NCBI GenBank assembly: GCA_002914805.1
Contig: JXTB01000145.1
Span: 737,185-801,184, forward strand
Source: Parasponia andersonii
Lineage: Eukaryota > Streptophyta > Magnoliopsida > Rosales > Cannabaceae
Direction: 5' to 3'
DNA: 64,000 nucleotides
Every line of letters begins with the position of its first letter. The stretch's first letter is position 1. The notes beneath the pieces are model-generated. The model had not been told where the DNA came from, made no database searches, and was given only the letters and a program-made list of their open reading frames with translations. Both the position numbers and the translations under genes were made by a program. Positions 39,891-51,963 of the stretch are shown here, in pieces.

Positions 39891-40459
39891 GAGACTATGG
39901 TTTTTTTCAAGATTTTTCCAACTTTACCCAAGTATTAGTCCCGCAACGCGCTGTGCTCTCACTTCAACTCAGTCGGACCACACCCCCACCCACCAGAAAA
40001 AACGCCCGGACCGGTACCACAAATTCGAACCGGTCCAGTTATTTAAAACACGGTCCACGGACCCAGTCTGTGGTCTAATATATTATAAAATATTTATTCG
40101 AATAGAACCATAAATGACAAATAAATATAAAAAAGAACAGTTGGCAAACACGAGGACGATGGGGTAATTTCAAAAATAGCTCTAATCACTGTATTAATTT
40201 AACGGATTCGAAATCTTTACAATAGAAAAAATACTAAATTCTGTTTTTTTCTCTGTAATGTAATGAACATTAGTATACAGATACAACGAGGTGTTTTTCC
40301 TTTCCTTTCTTTTTGTTTTTTTTTTTTTTCCAAATAACTGTAAACCATTCAGAAAAAGAAAGTAAAAAAGGGGAAAGGGGAGGGGCCAAACCGTACTTTC
40401 GTAGAAACATGCGACGGGCCACCACGGTGGTCACTGTCAAGTGTCAACGGTCGACGAAA

Positions 40460-41491
40460 TCAGCGGTTGGGATTAGCTCGGCCAAAATCAGCAAGCTTTC
40501 TTGATCGATTCTTACAAAACGACGCCGCAGTGGATAGATGGGGTTTCCGGTTACCGTCGCCGGATTTTCCAATCTCCGGAGGCAAGCTTTTGTGGCTCCA
40601 GTGCCGGTTAGGACTAGCTCTGACCAACGGGCTGAGGCAGAAAGCAAAACCCGAAACGTTTCGGCTGGCTCCGGACGTCGTCCGCCTCGCCGACGGTGGC
40701 GCCACCGCCGGAGTCTTCTTCCATCGCGGCGAAGAATCCGACGAGTATCCGCTGCCGGAGGGAGATCGATCGCCGTCCTCTCCGTAACCGTAGTCGAAAT
40801 CCGGCACATCTACCGGCGACATTCCCCGATCCGCACGCCCCCGGGCCCGGCGGGGCCCCACGGAGGAGACCTCGGAGTAGAATTGCGCCGGCGAGGGCTT
40901 GGTGCCCCCCCTCCGGTTCGTGAAGATCGCCGAGAACCACGACGGAGACGCCGTGGCCAACGAAGACGAGGCCGGGTAGGAATCCCCATACGGAGCCCTA
41001 GGATCCAATTCGAATTTCTCGGATCTGTAGCGGAACAGGTTCGCCAGGAGGGAGAACTTGCTCCGCTTCTTCTTGTACGGTACGGAATCGGCCGAAGTAT
41101 TGGTACTGCCTCCAAAAGTGGGCCCCACCTGAGGAGTGCTGTAGAATCGGTGACGGTGGTGGTGCTGTTCCGGCGGACCATTGGGATGGTTCCACGTGTC
41201 GGCATCGTCGGATTTGCGGCGAGATACGTAGGGAGACACGGAGCGAGGGAAGGCTAGCGGTGGCGCCGCTGGTGCAGGCGTGGGGGTCGAGTCTGATTTT
41301 CTGGGGTCGGAATCGGCTACGGCGGCGCGGGAGAGAGCTCGGCATAGCTGGGCCTGAGCTTGGGCCTGGGCCTGGGCATGGGCTTGGGCTTGGGCCTGGG
41401 CGGCGATGAGGGCGAACAACCGCTCGCGGAGACAGGAGGCGCAGACGCCGACGCTGCTGCTGAGGTCGGGGATGTGTTTTTTGCACCTCAT
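40460..41491 (-). CDS. DUF740/OCTOPUS-like plant protein
   Basis: An intact single-exon frame of 343 residues with high GC compared with its surroundings. The N-terminus MRCKKHIPDLSSSVGVCASC places Cys3, His6, Cys17 and Cys20 in a possible zinc-binding arrangement and matches the start of DUF740/OCTOPUS-related proteins. Residues 31-48 are an (Ala-Gln)n repeat with one His. The middle is Ser/Pro-rich and likely disordered, with a KKKRSKFSLLANLFRY basic-hydrophobic patch. The C-terminus has conserved blocks GFAFCLSPLVRASPNRHW and KPHLSTAASFCKNRSRKL. OCTOPUS family members are membrane-associated polar proteins in vascular tissue. This one is short, so that role is only suggested. Its start lies after a T/A-rich leader, and (GA)n tracts lie at 41776-41807 and 41903-41926 upstream. 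The many overlapping frames on both strands are shadows caused by high GC. Confidence 0.72.
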   Translation of the reverse strand: MRCKKHIPDLSSSVGVCASCLRERLFALIAAQAQAQAHAQAQAQAQAQLCRALSRAAVADSDPRKSDSTPTPAPAAPPLAFPRSVSPYVSRRKSDDADTWNHPNGPPEQHHHRHRFYSTPQVGPTFGGSTNTSADSVPYKKKRSKFSLLANLFRYRSEKFELDPRAPYGDSYPASSSLATASPSWFSAIFTNRRGGTKPSPAQFYSEVSSVGPRRARGRADRGMSPVDVPDFDYGYGEDGDRSPSGSGYSSDSSPRWKKTPAVAPPSARRTTSGASRNVSGFAFCLSPLVRASPNRHWSHKSLPPEIGKSGDGNRKPHLSTAASFCKNRSRKLADFGRANPNR

Positions 41492-41774
41492 TAAAATTTG
41501 CCAATTTCAAAAAGAAATAAATTTTGAAAAATATCAAGTTTTGGGGGTTGAGTTTGGTAATTTGCAGTTCCTGGGCCGAGCCGGGTTTATGGGGTGGCGG
41601 CGACGGTGGTGGTGGTGGTGGAGCAATTGGGCCGCGGCATTCTCTGGGCCCGGTCTCCGCCGCTGGAGCTGCTGCTTCTTCTCTTGTTTGCGTTTTTGTG
41701 AAATTTAGAGAGATCTATCTAATAAGAAGGTCTTTCCGACGAGTGGAAACCAAAGAAGAAGCTTTGTCTTGTTT

Positions 41775-41775
<1 letters not shown>

Positions 41776-41815
<40 letters not shown>

Positions 41816-41926
41816 AGTTTTTATGTGGGAGTGTGAGTTTGAGCATGCGTGAGTTGGTTTGTTCTCCTAAATGGTCATTTTATATCTTTACTTGTTAAAT
41901 TTTGAGAGAGAGAGAGAGAGAGAGAG
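41776..41926. repeat. Two (GA)n tracts upstream of the DUF740-like gene
   Basis: Pure GA runs at 41776-41807 and 41903-41926; read on the gene's strand they are (CT)n runs 285-435 bp before its start, in the probable leader or core promoter. Plant promoters often carry such pyrimidine patches close to the transcription start. Confidence 0.85.
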
Positions 41927-41929
41927 TCA

Positions 41930-43640
41930 GAGTTGAAGAAGTGGGTGTTGGTGTCGGGGGGTGTGTGTTATTGTGTTAACTTGTTTGGGTCATTTACTTG
42001 GCTTGAGGAAAATCGTTCATGACAATTTCTAGTTTACCAAATTTCATTTTGGAAGCAATTAGCTGTGCAAGTTAAAACATTATTTATTTAGGTTTTTTTT
42101 TCTTTTTAAATTTTCATTTGTATTTTTCTTATCTCTCTAATGGATGCTACTTAGGTGGGAACTTGGGATTAATGTTAAATTTGAAACAGAATTTTTAGTA
42201 TATAGAAAGAAAATATATAAAAATTTTGGGTTTTGAGTGTTGACTTTTGAAAGTTGAGTTGGGTTTTTAATCATTAGGTTGATAATAAGTTTTGCTATAA
42301 GATATGAATCATCTTACTCTTAGCGCTAATCTTGCAATTATCTTTTACGACTTTTTTTATAAAATTTAAAAAAAAAAAAAAAGAATGGTTGCTAAATAAT
42401 ATCAATGTTGTTTTTGAAGAAAATTTGATAGTAATCTTAAAGTTGAAAGGTGTTAATATTATAATGTAATCCTATATTGACAACTCAACAGTGTTTTTAA
42501 ATTCGACAAATTTTTTTTAAGTAGCAGAATTTTTTTTTTCTTCCGCATAATAAATAGCAGTTTTCGTTCAAAGGCTAGTATTATTTTAGATTTTAATTTT
42601 AAAACAAAAAGTTGTAACTTGTCGCCTGTGAACGCAAGACAAAATGTTTATTTTAATTTTAATTTTTGTTAAGTGGTCAGCAATTGTATTTTTAACGTAA
42701 TAAACTTAAATGATGGTGTTGACTTCTATAATTTCAATTGGATTATGAACTAATGACATGATTAGCTCACAAAAAAAAGTTTTGATTGAAGATGTAATCT
42801 AATCCCGACGCAAATCTTGCTTTTCATAGTTACCCATTCTTTTCTTTTCTTGTTTTTTACTTGAATAAATATCATTTTGTGTGTATTACTCAAAATTCGC
42901 GGCTTTTGAGTGCAGTTTTACTTTTCGACTATAAACTACCAAATAGTTTGGTCATTTAACTAAAAAAATTTAACATCTGTTTTAAGAAACACTAATCGTG
43001 ATTTGATTATAATAATAGTAATAATAAAAATGAGTCTTATAGCAAAATAACTAAAATTTGAACTTATTTTAAACAAATATCCGATTTTCCAACGGTGTAT
43101 CGAAATAACCGTGTATATATTTAGTATAAAATATAATATATCATATTAAAAAGACTAATATATTTTTATAAAAAAAAAACTAATATACTCTGTTATAAGC
43201 TAAATTTGATAAATAAGTAGATATAGTAAAAGTAAAAATGCATATAATCAGTTTCCATTAAAAATATATGTATGTATATGTGCACTAAGTTATTTAATTA
43301 TTAAAAAAATAGACATTTATTAAAATGAAGTTCTAAGAGAGAAAAGAGAGTGAATATTTATTAGAAATGACTTTTTTTTAATATTATTTAAAAGAACCAT
43401 TTTATAATCTTATTTTAATAAATGACCGTTTTTAAGTTGATCTATCTTTTATAAAGTAAATCAATTTTTTTAAAACAAATCAATTTTCTAGAAATAAATC
43501 AGTATATTTTGATTTATTAAATATGAAAAAGGATAATTTTTTATTTAGTTTCAAAATTCAGCAAGTTTTTTTACAGTATTTGAAAAATGGCCATTTGGCA
43601 AACTTCGATACAAAATTCGGCAATTTGGCCAGAAAGCCCA
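41930..43640. other. Gene-free AT-rich interval
   Basis: Poly-A/T runs and short AT-rich blocks only. No open frame of coding quality and no recognised transposon. Confidence 0.5.
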
Positions 43641-44770
43641 AAAAGAGTACAGCCGCAGCCCATTTCAATCTAAGCCCAACTTAATCTTCCCACTACAACA
43701 ACAGCAGTAAGTCATTCTCCAATCTTAGGTTTGGCTTTAAGCCATGGTCTGATTTAAATCCCTGGTCTGGTTTGATTAATTCATTCTTATGGTCTGGCTT
43801 GATTAATTGATATTTGTTTTGCGGTTGGTGTTGTGTGTAATCCGTGTTTGATTGATGAAGATAGTTTTGTTTGTGTTAAATGAGCTTAATAAATGGACTT
43901 ACTACTCTAATTTTCAGTAGAATCAATAAAACAAATGAGCTGAGCTGATTATATGCTATTGTAATTACTGAGTAGTGTGTACTTTCTAATGTGACTAGCA
44001 CATCGGTTAGTATTTTAGTAGAATTTTCAGTTTTAATGGAGAATTTTTTTTTTCTTTTTTGTGTGTTACTATCGAGTATTCTGTAAACTGATTGTTTTGT
44101 TCTATGTTTTGACAATGTAATAATTAGTAGTATTTGGTGCTTGTTTGTGCTTTTAGTATTGTCTAGAATGTGATTATGTTGTAGACTTGTAGTTGTTATG
44201 ATTGTAAGATGGAGGTGGAAGAGGATACTGGCACTGTGACACCTTCTGTGAAAAAATCCCACCCAAGTGACCTATACCCTATATTCAACTAGTGCTTCTA
44301 ATACCAAATTATGCACAAAAAAAAAAAAAGAAAAAAAAGCTAGACATGTATGTATCAGAAGTCATGTACAAAATCCCACCAAAAAAAAAGTATAATAATA
44401 ATAATATTACTGAAGAAAAGTCTGCATATCAAATCTCAGCTGTTACAGTTTGAATCTCATCCAAAAAAGCCTGATATACTATGTATTCTATAAGCTACTC
44501 AATCTAAAATTGAATAAGTTGAATCTTATCCATCCACTATGCAAGTTTTAGATGTTTCAAAGTTTTGTTTTTTGTTTTCCTTTTTTTTTTTTTTTGGTGT
44601 GAGTGGAAGAAAAAGTTTTTACTTGTAACATGAACGAATAACCAAACTAAAGAAACAAGTTCAACGTTTAAGTTTGAACTGTCTTTATATTATTCTTGGA
44701 ATTATTTTTCTTAATATCTATAGCCTGTAGGAGAGCTCTCTGGTATTTTGTTTTTTGGTTTAGAATGCAG

Positions 44771-45083
44771 GAAAGTGAAGTATTGGTTGGCTCATCATGG
44801 GAACCAAAGTTACTCAGAAAACAAGGATACTGCTGGGAATAATTGGTACGTGCTCTTTTCATGGATAAATTTCGTCTGTTTGTTTGTCTTTCATCTTTAA
44901 TTTTTTTTTTCCTTTTCGTTTATATTATTTGCTTAGGCAACACACGTTTTCAATTACTGTGAAAGTTTTGATGTATCTGCATTTATTTTCATTCTATTTT
45001 GATTGTAATTAGATTTGACATGCCGGCACCAACCATAACTCCCCGAGCTACAAAAGGAACTCCAACTGCTGAAGGTGCAGTAG
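44771..45083 (+). pseudogene. Unrecognised exon-like fragments
   Basis: Two stretches look like exons. 44771-44845 follows an AG acceptor and precedes a GTACGT donor, and can be read as KVKYWLAHHGNQSYS plus about nine more residues. 45013-45083 follows 'gtaattag' and can be read with MPAPTITPRATKGTPTAEG. Joining them in matching phase creates TGA at the junction, so an intact gene is unlikely as the sequence stands. I do not recognise the product. A possible leader with a strong GTAAGT donor lies near 43690-43712. This may be the decayed 5' part of a gene, or a real gene with exons I have not placed. Confidence 0.3.
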
Positions 45084-45931
45084 TAGTTTTTTACCCTTTT
45101 TCCTATCCACATTTTCTTTTCCCAACACAAATTAATCCCTTTTCATGTTCACCAAATTTGATACTCATGGAAATAAACCATTTAGCACTTGAAGTTCAAA
45201 AAATCAACGGAATTAGAAAATCATGTAAATATTTGTGTTTTTTGTGAATTGTGACTTTTGGTTCTTGTTAAATACAGTGGAGTTTTTACTCTATGGTAGA
45301 GTGCATGTTTTTTCTTTATTACTGACCTTTCTTGTAAAGAGTTCAATGAAACTCCATTCTTTTTGTTAACAACAACTCATAACGTATTTCACATTATCTA
45401 TTGCAAAAAGTTGGATTCGTTATTGAGAAAGTCTCTGTTCTTGTGGTCTTAAGCATCACCTTAGTGGTACTTGCTTTTACTTTTTCAGATGGTGTTTTGG
45501 TTATAACGAGATAAAATTCCGAGTTCGCTGGGAAGATTCTTTTTTTATTAAATTCTTCTCTTCATATTCCAACTGTTATGACTCACAAAAAGAGGTCATT
45601 CTCAAATGGAGAAAGTTTCAACATTCTAATCCCCCTAGTTTGTATATGAGAGATTAAATAAGTAGTTTAATTCTTCGCAATGTGCAGTAAATGTCCACAA
45701 TTTGTTTTCTCCTTTCCCCTTCTTGACATCACGGAAAAAATTGAGCATCATCTGAGCCATACATTAGATAACGTTGTGAATATACTTCCGATTATTTCAT
45801 TAGCATGCTTTCAGTTTAACTTGATTGTGTCATGGCAACTCTTCCTTGGGCAAGTCATTGTCCTATCAATTCATTAAGAGGAACATGTGGTTGTTTGTTG
45901 ATTGGTTTTATACTCTTGCAAATTCTTATAG

Positions 45932-46180
45932 CTAGGAATGAAATTGATCCCATAAGTCTCCTGGCATTCAATTTGAAGAAAAATCTCCTGGTCTGTGCAC
46001 TAATAGAAAATGAAAGCATGTACCAAATGCTGGCCTCCATGGCCGAGGCAAAAGCAGAAGGAGCAGACCTTGTGGAGCTTCGTATTGATTTCATGTCATT
46101 TTCCAGTATCTCTCAAGTTAAGAAACTCATCAAGTAAAGAATTCTGCCTGCAATTCTCTCTCCTATGTACCTTTGTTATC
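45932..46180 (+). pseudogene. 3-dehydroquinate dehydratase (DHQ-SDH) fragment
   Basis: A frame of about 65 residues contains NLLVCALIENESMYQMLASM and then AEGADLVELRIDF. This matches the start of the type I dehydroquinase domain of plant bifunctional dehydroquinate dehydratase/shikimate dehydrogenase, the enzyme for steps 3 and 4 of the plastid shikimate pathway. It includes the ADLVE(L/I)R substrate-site motif. The frame meets TAA at 46135-46137 right after KKLIK, and a weakly similar RILPAIL stretch follows. Alternatively a GTAAAG donor at 46134 ends the exon. No further exons of the enzyme were found before 47 kb, so the copy is a fragment. An AG at 45930-45931 may be its original acceptor. 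Confidence 0.6.
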
Positions 46181-46224
46181 ATATCAGACTTACTGCTAGA
46201 TTTCTTTCTTTCTTCTTCTTCTTC

Positions 46225-46363
46225 CTTTCTCCGCCTCGGATTAGTTACGAAAGTTCATAACACACATAAATATATATATATATATATATTCTTTCTCCGC
46301 CTCGGATTAGTTACGAAAGTTCATAACACACATAAATATATATATATATATATATATATATTC
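46225..46363. repeat. 66-bp tandem duplication ending in (TA)n
   Basis: The unit CTTTCTCCGCCTCGGATTAG... begins at 46225 and again at 46291, each ending in a (TA)n run of slightly different length. The first 40 bases are identical, so duplication is recent. The interval 46370-47179 holds an unrecognised 60-codon frame but no supported gene. Confidence 0.88.
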
Positions 46364-47179
46364 TGATAACGATGGTTATTATACATACATACAACTATCC
46401 TAGTTAATCTATATTAATGGATTACAATTGACTAAGTTGCTAAAAGGAAATTCCTCCTCCAATACCCAAAATGTTAATTATAATAATGATCCTTGAATTA
46501 TAACTATTATATCACTTTGGCCCCAAATTTTTAATTTACGTAATAATGAGCCTTGAATCATGCAATTGTTACGCAATGGGGTTGCCTTCAGATATCCCAG
46601 GAAAAGATGATTGACGTTTCCAAAGGCATTTCAAGTACAATTCTAGGCTGTAGTCCGATGAGTCTAAATACGAAGGAGACGAGGGAAGATGATGTAGATG
46701 AGACAATGCTGGCTGCTGCTTACAAGAAGATTAGATGAACACGTTTTTTTTTTTTTCTTTGACAATTTTCTATTCCATAAATGACTTTTTGATTTCTTTT
46801 CTCGTCAATGCAAACAACCTTATAACAATTTGCGGGAAGTTTTTGTAAAGGTCAAGTGTTCTGTGTGAGTCTTGAAATTGTAAGATCTAGTACAACAACG
46901 CTATTCCAAATAATTTAGAGATTAAGTTCTCTGCATTCTTTTGGTTTGGCTGCAATCTGACTGAAATTGAGAATTGACAATTCAAGTTCTCAAAGAAAAT
47001 TAAAGCAGGAGAGATGCAAGAAAAAATTTGGAAATTTCCTCTTCAACATTAGTAAATAACATAGAATAAGTTGTCCATATTGAAACAAATAAAAAAAGAA
47101 AATTCGAGATAAATTTTGGAATTTGAGTTATCCTACCTTAAATAGCTGGTTCACAATGTACTTCAGTTTAGTTGTGGTG

Positions 47180-50100
47180 TTATTCTAAATAGAACTTCCA
47201 AACAACAGCAATTCCAGCCACTAATACAACTTTTAGTATAAGTTTAGAACTGATGAAGGAAGATGATGTTGAAGGTGGCTGAGGTGTTTCCAATGGCCTT
47301 CCAGTAAGCTTGGCAGACAACTTCGATAGGAACTGCAATACCGGACTGCCTTTCGTTGCATCTGCATTTCAGAAACCAAGAAGAGTAAGTCAGTGAAACT
47401 ACAGAGCTAATAGATAAGGAAAATCTTTGTTAGCTACACAGATGAAGACATTCATCAAAGGAAAAATCTTATCTTGCTTAGTATGATACTTGGTATGGTA
47501 AATAGGAAAAATCCTGATTAATACAGAGGGACAATCTTAATAACTACGTTGGTAGAAGACCATGAAATGACTTGCTTCCTTATTTTATGCAGACGTATTG
47601 TCAAAAGTGAATTTTACATGTTCTACTTGTAAAGGACGAGTTTACCTTTGCTCTTTAAGAATCTCTCTTCTTCAGCAACACGACGCCGAAGTACGTTTAG
47701 CAAAGATCCAAAGTACAACGCAAATACTGTGCACGTGATCGTGATGACATTGTATGGCATGCTAAAATCAGGAGTGGTCAAAGGGACGAGTAATACTTCT
47801 GTGTACGACAGAACAGAACTCTTTTCCTACATCACAAACCCATAAAACAAAGTAAATTTATAAATAAATCCAATCCTAGGGTAGAACATATATTTAACCA
47901 ACATAGGAGTGCAACTTACCTGAAGTTTAGCCAAAATGGGCAAGGTCTCCAAAGATTTGTCTTCCAGAAACTGTATGCTTGCCTGGAAGTCAGGATAGCT
48001 AATCACAGCTGATGGGATGTCAAATCCCTGATTAACATCTGGTGGATATTCGTCAATGTGCAAAAATCCCTACAAATATGTATCTAGTAAGAAAGTCCAC
48101 AGTACATGAAGAAAAACAGGAGGCGTATTCAAATAATGAAATTTAAGATTCGAAACTTGCTCATTCGAAACATAAGCTGAAAAGAGGAAAAAGAAGATGC
48201 AAAACATATACCTTATCAAATTCTAAAGTTACAACAGCTGATTTAGTCCCACAAGGAAACTTAAGGATCATTTCCATCAGCCCAGGAGCCACCTTGTCCT
48301 CAGAAGGTGAAACATGGATCTTCTCAACAACATCCGAAACCTTGAGGTTGTTCATCAACGAACACTTGTAGTGTATGATAATAGACCTTAATGTACCAAG
48401 GCACAACTTGGAAAATCTTAACCTGCAAATTGCATTTCTCTTCGGTCAAATCAGAATGCAATAACTCCTCGCTAAATCTTGTGGATTTAAAGGATATAGC
48501 AATAGCACCCTTTCGTTCCCACTTCCCATCAAGAATCTACTAGCATGTAAGGGTGCTTGCTGACAAGACCAAACTACCGGAAGCTTCCATGTTAAGCCCA
48601 AATCAAATGGCTGAGAGTCACTGTACTTCTCAACTGAAAATACATACAGAAGAGATGGCTTATTCCTATGAGAGCCATTCACTTCCTCCAATATCCTGTC
48701 AGGCTTAACAGACAATTGAAATCCATGACTACTCCATCATAACCTATAAAATCAGCCACAAGCATTTCATTTTCTTTCCGCAGATTGTCTAGTTCAGCAA
48801 CTAGACCCTGGTCAAGTTGCAGGTACACATGACTAGACTTGGCCAGAACACATCTTCCATTGACTTCCCTCCCAAATATTGAAGTCAAAAACCAACTTGG
48901 TTGTGATTTTGTTTCTTGGGAAGTTATAATGGCTCTCTTTTCAGGAGGCTGCAGAACAAGTGTAAGTGTTTGTTCAAGTATGATGCCTGAATCTACACCA
49001 TCTGAATCAAATCCAGTAGAGGTCAAATGCAACCGCTGCGAATGATAAAATCCTTTGTAGATAGATGGTCTATCCACTAATGCAGCAATCCCGTCTTTGT
49101 CTCGACAAGGAAGGAGCTTGAGCCAAGGAGTTAGATTCTCGGTACAAAATAGCCTCCCTCGGCAATGTACCATACCTAAGACTGCCTGAAGCTGAGCGAA
49201 AGCCCCATTGAGGAGCAGAATAAGAGGTTGAAGATTCCAGAAAATTAATTGAAGCACAAAATAGACCAGAAAGAGAATGACTTAGATTCTTCCATGAAGT
49301 ATCAACCTGATCCTGAGGGACATCAAAGACGGCCCATAGCTCAACTCCAGGAGGTTTGGCATTGTTGCTTGGAATGGGGTCAAACCCACCCCAAGTCTCA
49401 TAGTTCCAACGACCTTGTGTGAAAGATAACTCCATTTCCTTTATTCGAAATTTGTGAACCTGTCCATGGAACATTGTCCTGTAAATTACTAAAGTATTTA
49501 CAAAAACTTACAAATTCTCAGCAATATCTCAATTGCTCGAGTATTTATAGATGAATTTTTACTTCAGTAGATATATAATGTTGAAGAAGGTCACTGGACC
49601 AGTCAGGACTTTCAATGTTTCGAAAATATTGAAGTGGAACTTGGGACCTTATTGACTTAAGTTAGAAAACTTTTCTTAGACCCAGAAACCAAAAAGAGAA
49701 AATATACAAGATCTAAGATCCCTTTCCATCTAGACCAGCAGACCTCATCTCCACACTCCAAAATATCCCCTTCCATCCTCCAAGAACCCTTTCGCCTATT
49801 ACTTTTGCTTCATCAGGAATTAAAAAGTGCCATTAACCCACCTCAAAACGACACAGAAGTTTTAAAATGGTAACGACCAAGAAGAAGACTACTTCGAAAA
49901 CATCAACCAAAATTTAGAATGACAACTAAAGACAACATTGAAACATGAACATCTTTAAAGTTCCAAAATAAAGTTCCAAAGTTCCAAAATAATCTTTATA
50001 GTTTAAAAATGACAACAGATTAAAGATGATTTCTCGGAAGATCAGGATACATATAAGTATTCTTCTGCATTTTAAACTTTGGATGTATAAAAATGTATTG

Positions 50101-50725
50101 AACAAACAAAGAGATCCACAAACTATGTATTGTGGATATAAAAGTACAAAAATCCTCGATGTAACTCGGCCCCTTTTCATTACATGGAAGGGATAGATGT
50201 GAAAGAGGATTAGTATGGAGAAACTGTGCAAAGCAAAACAGCAAAGGAACACATGAACATCTTCAGTACCTAAGAATTTACAGATGGGTTTCTCATTTCA
50301 GTGAGATACGTAGTGTTCAAGAAGGTGAATGTTCATTTTAACTTAAATTACACAACTTTCACAGACCCAGAAGCCAAAAAGAGAAAAGTTACAAGATCTA
50401 AGAGTTAAAAGCCTATTTTTCTATTTCTATTCCCCAAATTTTCTCATAAACAAATTGAAAAAGAAAGAGGGAAAGCTCATACCAGCTGAGAGATGGCTTT
50501 GGGGAAAAGATGGTGGTGGCGGCCATTGGAGCCGGTTGGTGGAGCTCTGCTCTCGAAGTGGAAGTGGGCAAGCACCTTTCGATCTGGCAAAGGTCTCAGC
50601 AGCAACTCCTCCGAAAATTCTTCTTCCTCGATGACAACGGATCCGAAGGCGGCATCTCCATAAAAGAATCGACAAAAGAATATAAGATACAGAAAAAAAA
50701 TCTGTCTGATATGAAAAGCGGCCAT
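47180..50725 (-). pseudogene. PIGT: GPI transamidase subunit PIG-T, five exons, frame-disrupted
   Basis: Exons (- strand): 50483-50725, 48212-49459, 47920-48069, 47646-47826 and 47180-47361, all with GT-AG borders in phase; full length would be about 667 residues. Exon 1 gives a signal peptide and EEFSEELLLRPLPDRKVLAHF. Exon 2 has MELSFTQGRW, FCASINFLESSTSY, TENLTPWLKLLPCRDKDG and VPWYIKVYYHTLQVF. The last exons have [12 protein letters not shown], a membrane helix and a second C-terminal helix. PIG-T (Gpi16) is an ER-membrane subunit of GPI transamidase and is disulfide-linked to the catalytic subunit PIG-K. Exon 2 carries four single-base shifts: an extra T near 49146-49149, one base missing near 48714, one G missing near 48510, and one extra base (or two missing) near 48343. 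They sum to zero, and no independent nonsense mutation was seen. Either this is a recently dead gene or these are assembly errors in homopolymers. Confidence 0.8.
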
Positions 50726-50856
50726 TTTTTATGAGGTGGGAGCTATTAGGAGTACGCCAGCTTGTGTTATACGATGTCGATGAAGAAAGAGAACTCTGTG
50801 CCCGAAAAATGGTTTAGGGTCAATTAATTATTACTTATTATTATACTAGTGTCAAA

Positions 50857-50879
50857 GTCACGTGCCTAAGGCACGTGAC
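50857..50879. repeat. Helitron terminal hairpin with two G-boxes
   Basis: A perfect palindrome with 10-bp arms and a three-base loop. Each arm holds CACGTG, so two G-box/E-box sites now lie 130-155 bp upstream of the PIG-T ATG. Any effect on transcription is inference. Confidence 0.85.
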
Positions 50880-51649
50880 CCGTTGTTTTTCTTAAAAATA
50901 TTATGCATACTTTCAATTTAATTACTGTAATTTAAATCTTATATTATTTAATATTACTTGCTAAGAATAATTTAATATGATAAATATAAATAAGGACTGA
51001 AAATGTGATGAGTGTAAGTATGATAAATATAAATAGTTAGTTATTTTCATTTTCTTTTGTATGGAAATAGAAAAACAATAAGAAATTTCATTTACACCTA
51101 TATACTATAGCTAATGTTTTATTAGTTAGATTTATTATTTATGCATTAACATATATGTAATTGTTAAGTAACTTATCAACCACTTAATTAGTATATTTTT
51201 ACTTCTGAGAAACATTATTATTAGTTGTTAATAGAAGAAACACCCTATATATATAGTACTCAACAAATTTAAAATAATTATTTCGAAAGAAAAATTAAAA
51301 GTGTGAAATAAAATTCAGAAAAAAAAAAAAGAAAAAAAGCGTGATACAAAAAAAAAACTTATAATAATAAAGAAAACAATGGGCTTACTTAATCAATTTC
51401 GACTGGCTACGGCCTTGAAAACCCAAAAAACTAAAACAACAAAAATAATAACGAAAATAAGAAAACAAGAAAAGAATTATAGGAAAGAAATTTATTTGTT
51501 TCATATCTATATAAAAAAACTAAATAAAATTTATCATATAAAAAACAAGATCAATTTGGTATATATTTGTTTCCCCTATATAAAGAAATTAAGAAAAGAT
51601 TATTAAAAAAGTGAGACCCATTTAACTACAAGTGTCATCAATTTTTTCC

Positions 51650-51963
51650 GGGATATTATCACTTTTATATCATGTATTTTGACACTTTGTTCAAATTATA
51701 CTTTGTGTTTTGGTTATTATCAACATTAACCTTTATATTTGAATTCTGTTACGAATTTATACTCTGACACCAATTTAGAGTAGTTAATTTACTAAGTTGT
51801 TGTTTAAAAAATTGAAAATAAAAAATTAACTGCTCTAAATTAGTATCAGGGTATAAATTTGTAATAAATATTAAATCTAATGGTCAATATTGATAATAAC
51901 CAAAACATAAGATATAAATTGAACAAAATGTCAAAATACAAGGTATAAAAATGATACTATCCC
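51650..51963. mobile_element. Full-length foldback MITE nested in the Helitron
   Basis: Starts GGGATATTATCACTTTTATA and ends with the reverse complement of GGGATAGTATCATTTTTATA. The two halves pair almost completely over about 150 bp each, including 'ttttggttattatcaa' and 'ttagagtagttaattt' with its partner. The element interrupts a Helitron repeat unit that is uninterrupted in its neighbour copy. The flanks ATTTTTTCC (51641-51649) and ATTTTTTTT (from 51964) look like a 9-bp target duplication, which would point to a Mutator-type MITE. Confidence 0.75.

Noticed and set aside
40538..41257. 239-codon plus-strand frame opposite the DUF740-like gene
   Set aside because: Arg-rich product of high-GC antisense reading. 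The minus frame has the conserved N- and C-terminal blocks.
46553..46738. 61-codon frame ending in DETMLAAAYKKIR
   Set aside because: Looks mildly coding, but I recognise no family, see no clear acceptor and find no partner exon.
48212..49459. Small introns as an explanation for the PIG-T frame changes
   Set aside because: At each change the protein similarity continues with zero or one residue lost, leaving no room for an intron.
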